DNA of 64,000 nt from Venturia oleaginea (lineage: Eukaryota > Ascomycota > Dothideomycetes > Venturiales > Venturiaceae): assembly GCA_013176395.1 (NCBI GenBank), contig JABMLP010000007.1:806001-870000 (forward strand), in the 5' to 3' direction. Below the pieces are notes generated by a model that was not told the origin of the DNA, ran no database searches, and saw only the letters and a program-made list of their open reading frames with translations. The position numbers and the translations under genes were made by a program. Below, one piece after another: positions 56,937 through 64,000 of the stretch. Every line of letters starts with the position of its first letter. Position 1 is the first letter of the stretch.

Positions 56937-57173
56937 TTCACGATGCGTCGGGTGTATCCTTGGTACCAGAGGGATTTGGTGGAGTGTTCCAACGCGTTCA
57001 GGCGTGACTTGGTGATGTTTGTGTTTTCGAATCGGATTTCCATTCGCATCTGAGGGATTCAATTGACAATCATCTCGTCTACAGCGCTCCTTCCTACGCC
57101 CACTGGATTGGACGTCTCCTGCACCGAGCTCTCTCGCCGTCCACGCTGAGTACTCTCGGCCAAATCAGCCACA
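56937..57173. promoter_or_regulatory. Short divergent promoter, APC1 / Nup37-like gene
   Basis: Only 237 bp separate the two inferred start codons, so both genes must use overlapping promoter sequence. No specific factor site stands out. Confidence 0.45.
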
Positions 57174-59286
57174 ATGGCGCCGAAGGGCGGCCTCTATACG
57201 TCCGGTCGCACCGAGGGCATTTCCCAGGCAACGTTCGTCTTCCATCATCCATCTGAGCCCGCTGACAAGTCCTACTAGACTCCACCTGCCATACCGCCTC
57301 TACACTTCTCAACCCTTCTCTCTGCCATCCATCAATAACTCCACTGTCATCGTTGTGGGCCATTCAGCTGGCCTAACTCTCATATGGAGAGGTGGCCGCC
57401 GTTTCAAAGAACAGCCATCAGATTCCGACGCCTTCGAGCCTGTGGAAGACGATATACGCTGGTCCCCAGCCTTCCAGCAGCCCATAGTCCATCGCCTGGA
57501 TATACACCTCAGCGTAGCTGTTACCAACCTGTCGCTATGTGCCCTCCCGCCCAGCCACGACGACGACAGTGACGAGCCCACAATCATAACCGCCGCTGCT
57601 TGTTCAGACAACAAAATACGCGTCCTCAAATTACCATCGACGCCGATAGCGGGTGAGGATGAACGCGACGCTGGCAGCATACCTACGGCAGTAATTCCTT
57701 CTAGAGGGACGCCAATCTCCACAAGCATCAAATGGACGAGAAAGGAAGGCCAAGGGCCAGAAGATGATACTGGCAGCGCTGTCAGAGACTTGGACCTACT
57801 GGTCGCGGCCTGTAGCGATGGAGCGTTTGGGAAATTGACTGTCACTCGCGTTCCTGCCAATTTCGTGTCTCGAGCCAGTGTGCCATTCCTTCCATTCCAC
57901 AGCCAGGTTCTGACACGGCCTGCGAAAAAGGTCTCATTCTCTCCGTGCTTGTATCCTTCGCCACGTCATACTGAAATTATGGTCTGCTTTTCGAGTCGAT
58001 CAATCTCCATTTTCGACCCTTTCATCGCACCCACTGTGAGTCAGGCCCGGAGTTAATAGTCAACCATCTGCAATTGCCCATATTTGCTAACACTGCTGCA
58101 ATAGGAAGATTCTGGTCCTGGGTCATGGCTAGTGACACTTACACCAGGATTCAGTCTACCGCCCGAACCCCCTGACAATGCTTCCTCTACGGCTCAACGC
58201 CATCAGATTCTTGATGCCGAATGGGTAAAAGGTGGGCGCAGTATTATGGTGCTTTTGGAGAACAGACAATGGGGTATCTGGGACAGGTGCGATACTTCTG
58301 ACAAGTCTTTTGAGTTCATGGGCTATCTCAAACAGAGCCGAGCAGGGTATGTATCAGTTTGGTCTCCTTTGTTCTGCGTTTGATAGAAAATTTTCTGGCG
58401 AGTTTTCACGTTCGTATTGCCAGAAAGTTGGAAGGTACTCCTGATCAAGACTGGAAGAATCAAGATTAAATCTTCAAAACTTCTGGCGAAATGCCAAGTG
58501 AAAATTGCCGGAAATTTAACGATATCGATCAACTTAGATATCAGAATTCGCTGACAGTATAACAGTACGAAACTTGCCAAGAACCAAAACCCCCTCGGTC
58601 CTGTAAACCCATTCCGCAAGGACTCATCTAGCAACCAAACGCAGCAGCAGCAGCCAGTCAAGGCTCCAAAAGGCCCATCACGAGGTGGCCTCACAGTCAC
58701 GCCGTTTCGCACGCCGAAACAACGAGAATTCGACGATTGGATCTGTATATGGTTCGATGACACTGTCTACACCATACCTAATCTACGTAAACTACGCGCA
58801 GAAAATTCCAGGTTCCCTAATGTCAGGGAATGCGCGGGTTTCAATCCTCTAGGTCAAAAGGTGTCCGGTGCCCATATGGTTCTATCATTTGACCCTGTTA
58901 GTGTGCGTTATGATTTCGTCATCTCCACAAATACGCGTCTTCATCTCTGCGCTCCGGAGCCAAGCAGGCTTGATATTGTTAATGCGAGGGAGGCCGCCAG
59001 GGAAAAGGAGGAGGAGGAGCTCCAAAAGATTCTTGCAACTGAAGCGCTCGATAATATCGCTGCTTCAACGACTTTGTTGTCTGACAGCCCATCAGCCAGG
59101 AAAGCGAGGGAGAGACGTGAAGACTCGATTCAGATGGTGACCAGTCCTATCAAGAAACTGAGTTGGGGAAAAGTCAGGAGTATGGATTTCTACCAGGATG
59201 AGAGTTTGGGCGAGAGAAAGAGCAGGGCTAAGGTAAAAGATAAGGGAAAGGATGAGGGAAAACATGAGGGGAAAGACAAGGGATAG
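57174..59286 (+). CDS. Beta-propeller protein, probably nucleoporin Nup37-like
   Basis: Four exons, 57174-57232, 57279-58035, 58105-58346 and 58566-59286, all GT-AG and in phase, give about 592 residues. ATG 57174 lies in a good context (CACAATGG). The N-terminal half has WD-like blades ('NSTVIVVGHSAGLTLIWRGGRRF', 'IITAACSDNKIRVLKLP', 'LLVAACSDGAFGKLTVTRV'); the middle continues with 'ILDAEWVKGGRSIMVLLENRQWGIWD' and 'ICIWFDDTVYTIPNL'. The C-terminus is a Lys/Glu-rich helix and a highly charged tail (KDKGKDEGKHEGKDKG). The 'GH..GL.LIWRGGRR' opening recalls fungal Nup37, a Y-complex nucleoporin, but I am recalling the family rather than aligning it. Gene structure is solid; the name is tentative. 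Confidence 0.7.
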
Positions 59287-59652
59287 GGGAAGATGGTGCT
59301 GTTCTGAGCTTGTCGGGACGGCTGAGTTGTGGCAGACCGAAGAGTATGGTATCAACTGTGTATATTTGTCGACTAGGCGGCGTGCGACTAGGAGGCGTGA
59401 TTAACGGCCAAAAACTCGAGTAGCACCGTTTTCCGGAGGCTTTTGAGCTATACCGAGCCTTTTGGAAAGAGACTGACTAGGGAGGAGAACTTCGGGAGGC
59501 GAACTTCTCCTCCCAAGTATTTTTTGGGATCAGCCGCTGTACGTATTTTAGAGGCGTGTATTTTATAGCGGGAAGGCAAATACGCGTATTCGCGTCTTCC
59601 CAGGAAAATTGATACTCTCTCTTTTTACGGAATCTCATTAATAAATATCCTG
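59287..59652. other. Intergenic region between Nup37-like gene and pogo copy 3
   Basis: About 0.37 kb. It contains a short inverted repeat around 59476-59516 (GGAGGAGAACTTCGGGAGG near ...CGAACTTCTCCTCCC). No gene is seen. Confidence 0.4.
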
Positions 59653-59654
59653 TA

Positions 59655-61479
59655 ACGTATTCCACCACCGAGCCGGCCACTTTTCCTTGGCACAGCCCTT
59701 ATCATCTTTAACACGTAATGTCTCAACAACGCAACGCGATAGCCGTTCAAGAAGAAGGTAGAATTGATCTCGCTCTTCAGGCTTCTACCTCTGGCTAATT
59801 TCAAAGCCTACGGCGCGCTGCTACAGCTTTTAACATTAAACACCAAAGGCTCTCTGATCGGCTCCGCGGAATCACCTCTCCATCTCAAACTCGCCCAAAC
59901 TCGCCCAAACTCTCATAAGCTCACTACGACAGAAGAGCAAACGATTATCCGATATATCCTCGATCTCGATTCGCGAGGATTCGCACCCCGGCTGTGTGAG
60001 GTGGCAGATATGGCGGATAAACTACCGGGTATACGCGGTGGAGAGCCAGTAGGCAAAAACTGGGCTGAGAGATTCGTAATGCGCTCAGATGAGCTCAAAA
60101 TAGCCTTCAATCGAGCAAAGGATAGGCAGAGGATACTACAGGAAGATCCAGAGATTATTGGCGCGTGGTTCAAGCTCGTTGCAGACACTAAGGCAAAGTA
60201 CGGCGTCCACGATGAGGATACGCACAACTTTGACGAGATTGGCTTCCAGATGGGCGTTATTGGGTCAATGAAGGTCGTTACAGCCTCTGAGAGACGTACA
60301 AGGCCTGAACTCATTCAGCCGGGCGATCGCGAATGGGTTACGGTTATTCAGAGCATTTGCGCAGCTGGGTACGCGACCCCGCCATTCACTATCTACAAAG
60401 GACGAGTTCACATCTCTACGTGGTATGAGGAGGCAGATATACCGCGCAATTGGAAGCTTTCAGTCTCTGAGAACGGCTGGACAAACAACGCGCTAGGTCT
60501 TGAGTGGTTGAAGCACTTTGACGCGCATACAAAGGCGCGGCAGGTGGGGGTGTATAGGCTGCTTATTTTGGACGGCCATGAGAGCCATCTCAGCCAGGAT
60601 TTCAAGGACTACTGCCTCGAAAATAAGATCCTAACCCTCTGCATGTCATCGCACTCGTCGCATATACTCCAGCCCCTTGATGTGGTCTGCTTGTGGCCGT
60701 TGAAGCGCAAGTACTCCCAGCGCGTCCGGGATTTGGCACGCTGACGCGTGTACCATATCAACAAGGAAGGCTTTCTCCCTGCCTTCAAAGACGCGTTTTT
60801 CGACGTGTTTACAAAAGAGAACTGTCAAAAGGCCTTTGAGGCAGTAGGACTAGTCCCTATCGACGCGCAGGCAGTATTGGACCGCCTTGAAGTACGGCTA
60901 CGTACCCCGCCAGAACCCCGTCTCCCAGAAACGCCTTGGCAGTCAAAGACTCCAAGCAATACTCATGAATTTGGATCCCAATCCAAGCTCGTAAGCGAGT
61001 CTTTTACTCGATCACCAGTTACTGCCCAGGCAGGCTTTTCCCAGCTTGTCAAGGGCGCTGAATTGATGCTGCACCAAAACGCTCTACTTGTTGCGCGCAA
61101 CCGCGAGCTTGAAGAGCAATTGGCAGTAATGACGAAGCGAAAATGGCGCAAAAGGAAGTGGATCCAGCAAGGTGGTACTATAGAGTATGGGACTGCAGCA
61201 GCGCAGGTAGCTGCAGAGGCGTCTGTAGCGCCTCAGGGATCGAAGAAGGCTCGTGGTAGTGGTGATCAAGAAACAGCCCGACCAACTCAACGGCGCTGTG
61301 GGAACTGCGGCGCAACTGGGCATAATGCGCGAACTTGTAAAAAAGATATCGAGATATCTTCTGAATCAGATAGCAGTACGACGGACTAAGAATCTATTGT
61401 TAATAGCGATGAAATTGAAGAGTCGTAATATAAGATGGTCGTGCCAAGAAATTTTGACCGGTTGGGTGATCGAATACGT
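59655..61479 (+). mobile_element. Pogo-like transposon copy 3 (old, decayed)
   Basis: Same family as the other two. The left end ACGTATTCCACCACC with a preceding TA is kept; the right end has drifted (CGAATACGTAAA), and only one degenerate iteron remains at the left end. The 5' coding part and both ends differ clearly from copies 1 and 2, while the catalytic core is still very similar, so this is an older insertion or a separate sublineage. Confidence 0.88.
59718..61389 (+). pseudogene. Pogo transposase, copy 3: multiple stops and diverged N-terminus
   Basis: ATG 59718 starts an N-terminus related to the intact copy (MSQQRNA..). A stop follows after about 25 codons (TAA near 59797), with a second TGA at 60742-60744 inside 'LAR*RVYHINKEG'. 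The protein also ends early in the tail (stop 61387-61389). The catalytic Asp motifs (NFDEIGF, LILDGHESH, LQPLDVV) and the zinc knuckle (CGNCGATGHNARTC) are all preserved in sequence. The helix-turn-helix region (59800-59930) is the least similar part. Confidence 0.88.
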
Positions 61480-61512
61480 AAATTATAAAGTGCTCAAGAT
61501 TCTCCAAGTCTA

Positions 61513-63975
61513 CTAGTAATCCTTGTGTCTTACAATAGCTCGATCAAACGCGTCAATCATGGGCTGGTACAGCTTCTCCGGATCGCTATATGTTCCTGTG
61601 AAGAGTGACTCCTCCCTGATGGGAAACAGAATATCCCGTAGCTCTTCAGCCAACAATATGAGGCCTTCATATACTGGAGGAAACTCCGCCGTGATGCCTT
61701 TAAATCTCTTCTTGTCCATATGTCGACTCTTCATGTCAGCAATCTGATTATAGCTTCCCCGGTACCAGTCTCGAAGCTGGCTTGCCTTTGGCAATCCTTG
61801 ACCAGTCCCTTGGAGATGGCTAATGACCACCCAGAGAAAGACGTAGAAGAGCGACTCCAGATCATGTCGGTATGTGTGCGGCTTACCTTCGAGAACCTCA
61901 ATCGCCATAAATTCCATAGTTCCAGTACGATGCCTTGCTCCACTAGGCCCGCCATCAAGCTCTTTCGCCAGATCCAAGTCGATCAGCTTGCCTCTTGAGT
62001 CTCCTTCCTGTTTTATTTCGGTAATGATGAGGTTGTTTTCTGAAATGTCGCGGTGGAGTATCTTTCCGTCGTAGTACAGAGATCTGTGGCCTTTGATAAC
62101 ATCGCGACATGCCTCAAGCAGTTCATCGACAGAAGCGAACTCGTGAATCGCTCGTCCAGGAGGGGAAATGACTAGACAGGAGAATATCCGATTCTCGAAC
62201 GGCCCGTCGTCCTCATCAAGAGCCGTGAGACTGTTCGTGTTTGGCTCTGCTGGGCCATGCTCGCTGATGTCTCCAGCTGCATGGTCAACCTGCTTTTTAA
62301 CCAGGCTTCCAATATCTGATCGTTTGCGGCTGCCCGATTTTGATCGCTTGCGGCTTTTTGGAGGTCCTTCCCTCCGTTTCCGTTTCTGTCCAGAAGATGA
62401 AGCACTGGTCAGGCTTATCTCTAGCCCTTTCGCCAGCAAGCTGCCTTGTGCTGTCGAATGGCTCAGGTTGATCGAGTCTTTCCTGGCCGATCTAAATGTT
62501 TTCGGTTTCCCAAATTGGAGTCCTTGTCGGAAGTCATGTATCGTCTCCAGATCTTGATGACCAAACAGCTCTGCCACGCCCCAAACCTTTCTTTCCTTGG
62601 CCAGCTTCAAAAGTTGTCCCTCCGAATGCCTCTTGTCTGATCTCCATGCGAACTTGACCACGTATTTCCACTCTTCTGAGTCAGACATCTTGGCTCGGTA
62701 ACAGGTAGTTCCTCTGCAGACTATCGCCTTTTGAGATGCGATAGGTTTGTCTTCCAAGTAGAGGCGTCCTTCCCTCTCCTTCCCGTCTCCTTTGAACAAA
62801 ATGTATTTGCCTATCTCATCCTCTTTGATATGGGTGTTCACGCCCAGCTCTTGATCGCTCATCAGAGAATACCCGGCCACGATCTTGATAAAACGATGTG
62901 GATACTGGTGGATGCTGAATTTCTTGCAGCTGTATAGCCCAGATCGGTCGAACATCCACAACTCCATGCTGGACCCTCGAACAAAGAAGCCGTGTAGGAA
63001 CAGACGCGTGGGTTGGCTCGCAAATACCTCTCGTGCGTGACCGCAGAAGCTGAGCAATTCCTCTGTGTATTTCCCCCGAATTTCGCTTTGCTTTAGTTCT
63101 CCGAGGACCCGTACATCCTTCCAGTGATATGTCTTTCCGTGCTTGGAAGTGTGGGAGGGGGCGAGAAAGAGGTCTGGCTTGCGCTTGCAGTCGGAGCCGA
63201 TTAGCGGTAGGTCTGGAGACGCGTAATACGTGCTGCGGCCTCCTTTTAAGAATCTCTGCTGAAAGCTCCAGAACCAATTAAGAAAAGCATTCTGGGACGG
63301 AACTTGTGGATATTCTGTCCAGCGGCCATCTACGATTCGCGGGTTCGCTTCCTGAGCGATCTGCTCCGCCTCAACTGACCACTCGTTGTCCTCGAAGTAC
63401 TTGTTGTAGAAGCCTTCAGTATCCGTGTAGACGCAGCCATTTATCTCTTGGAGTATGCGCTCATCGATGTCGTCGTGTGTCTGGTCGTTGCTGGCTCGCT
63501 GGGAGGAGGAAGTGGATTTGATAGGTGTGTCGAGGACGAATTTGTTGAATATCGTTGGCGGTGTGGATTTTAGGGTGACTGTCGCAAATACGGCATGCCA
63601 AACCTTCTGATCGTTTGCATGGCTATTGATTGCTTCAAGCAAAGGAACAACTAATTGTAGGTCAAAATCGCTAGAGACTACCACGGTTGTGAACTGGAGT
63701 ATATCTGCGCGCAGGCTTTCGCGACCTGTTCTCGACCGTAGTTTTTCCGCTGCAGGTAGACTTTGCAACAAGAATAATAGCTTGATTACAAAATTCTTCG
63801 CCTCTATATTGGGTCAGTTGGTTCGTAAAGACGGAATGCAGGAATTGGTACCTGATGATGCTTCAAAAGGCATACCCATCCCCTCGTGGCCCGCTTTCAA
63901 GACACGGCGAAACTCATCTAGTCCATCCTCAATGGGGTTGCTCGCGATGATGTCTACATCGAAGGCTGTAGACAT
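61513..63975 (-). CDS. FunK1-family protein kinase
   Basis: Fungal-specific kinase of the FunK1 family. Two exons, 63975-63852 and 63803-61513, with a 48-nt GT-AG intron, give about 804 residues. The N-terminal half is the FunK1-specific region ('RWTEYPQVPSQNAFLNWFWSFQQRFL', 'LPLIGSDCKRKPDLFLAP', 'WKDVRVLGELKQS', 'SMELWMFDRSGLYSCKKFSIHQYPHRF'). The kinase core has 'YVVKFAWR' (VAIK Lys), a basic insert rich in Lys/Arg (KRKRREGPPKSRKRSKSG, a likely nuclear signal), catalytic HRDISENN (about residue 622) and LIDLDLAKE in place of DFG, then 'RTGTMEFMAIEVL' (APE-like). These genes are expanded in many fungi and often silent or repeat-associated; this one is next to a pogo element but is itself uninterrupted. 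Biological role unknown. Confidence 0.92.
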
Positions 63976-64000
63976 AGCCAGAGGTTGGCTGCGCTGCTGA

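Noticed and set aside
42165..61479. Repeat-induced point mutation (RIP) as the cause of decay in pogo copies 2 and 3
   Set aside because: The disabling changes I could trace are a deletion and isolated substitutions, not dense CpA-to-TpA changes. A full dinucleotide count was not made, so this is only a tentative rejection.

Overview
The window is nuclear DNA of a filamentous ascomycete (Pezizomycotina). The evidence is short GT-AG introns of about 46-60 nt with CTAAC/CTGAC-type branch motifs, fungal families such as POM152, RSC1/RSC2, SRO7, BimE/APC1 and FunK1, and fungal pogo/Fot1-like and MULE transposons. The feel is of Leotiomycetes, but that is only an impression. The start of the window cuts the first gene.

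Layout. 1-3866 (+) is the nucleoporin POM152 without its extreme N-terminus and with an apparent +1 frameshift. 4680-6139 (-) is a mitochondrial RMND1/DUF155 protein, divergent from RSC1/RSC2 at 6386-9187 (+). 9.2-11.0 kb is empty. 11.07-12.9 kb (-) is a decayed NLR-like (winged-helix + TPR) pseudogene. 13048-15645 (-) is a DEAH/RHA helicase (Dhr2/DHX33-like) with a GC-AG intron. Then come a small Trp-rich protein, a coiled-coil protein (17690-18941, -), a three-KH RNA-binding protein (19764-21410, +) and a BTB/POZ protein (22184-22959 or further, +).

23-44 kb is the repeat-rich part. A cytochrome P450 gene (25310-28912, +) is split by an 1,866-bp MULE with 41-bp TIRs and a 9-10-bp target duplication, and it also carries a frameshift. 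SRO7/Lgl (30055-33234, +) is intact. A second P450 (33645-35637, -) has a palindromic MITE-like insert in its last intron and one anomalous exon junction. An intact pogo-like element (36330-38195) and a near-identical broken copy in opposite orientation (42165-43999) bracket an FMP52/HTATIP2-like dehydrogenase gene. A third, more decayed pogo copy lies at 59655-61479.

44.5-64 kb is mostly housekeeping: eIF2A (44538-47008, -), a secreted GH43-like enzyme with a C-terminal discoidin-like domain (47888-49522, -), APC1/BimE (50867-56936, -), a divergent Nup37-like beta-propeller protein (57174-59286, +) and a FunK1 kinase (61513-63975, -).

No operon-like pathway is present. Genes are independent, with two short divergent promoters (RMND1/RSC1 and APC1/Nup37-like). 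The main biological signal is transposon activity: an apparently complete pogo element with subterminal 17-bp iterons, its damaged relatives, a MULE broken by a single stop, and the erosion of two P450 genes. I found no convincing rRNA, tRNA or CRISPR array.
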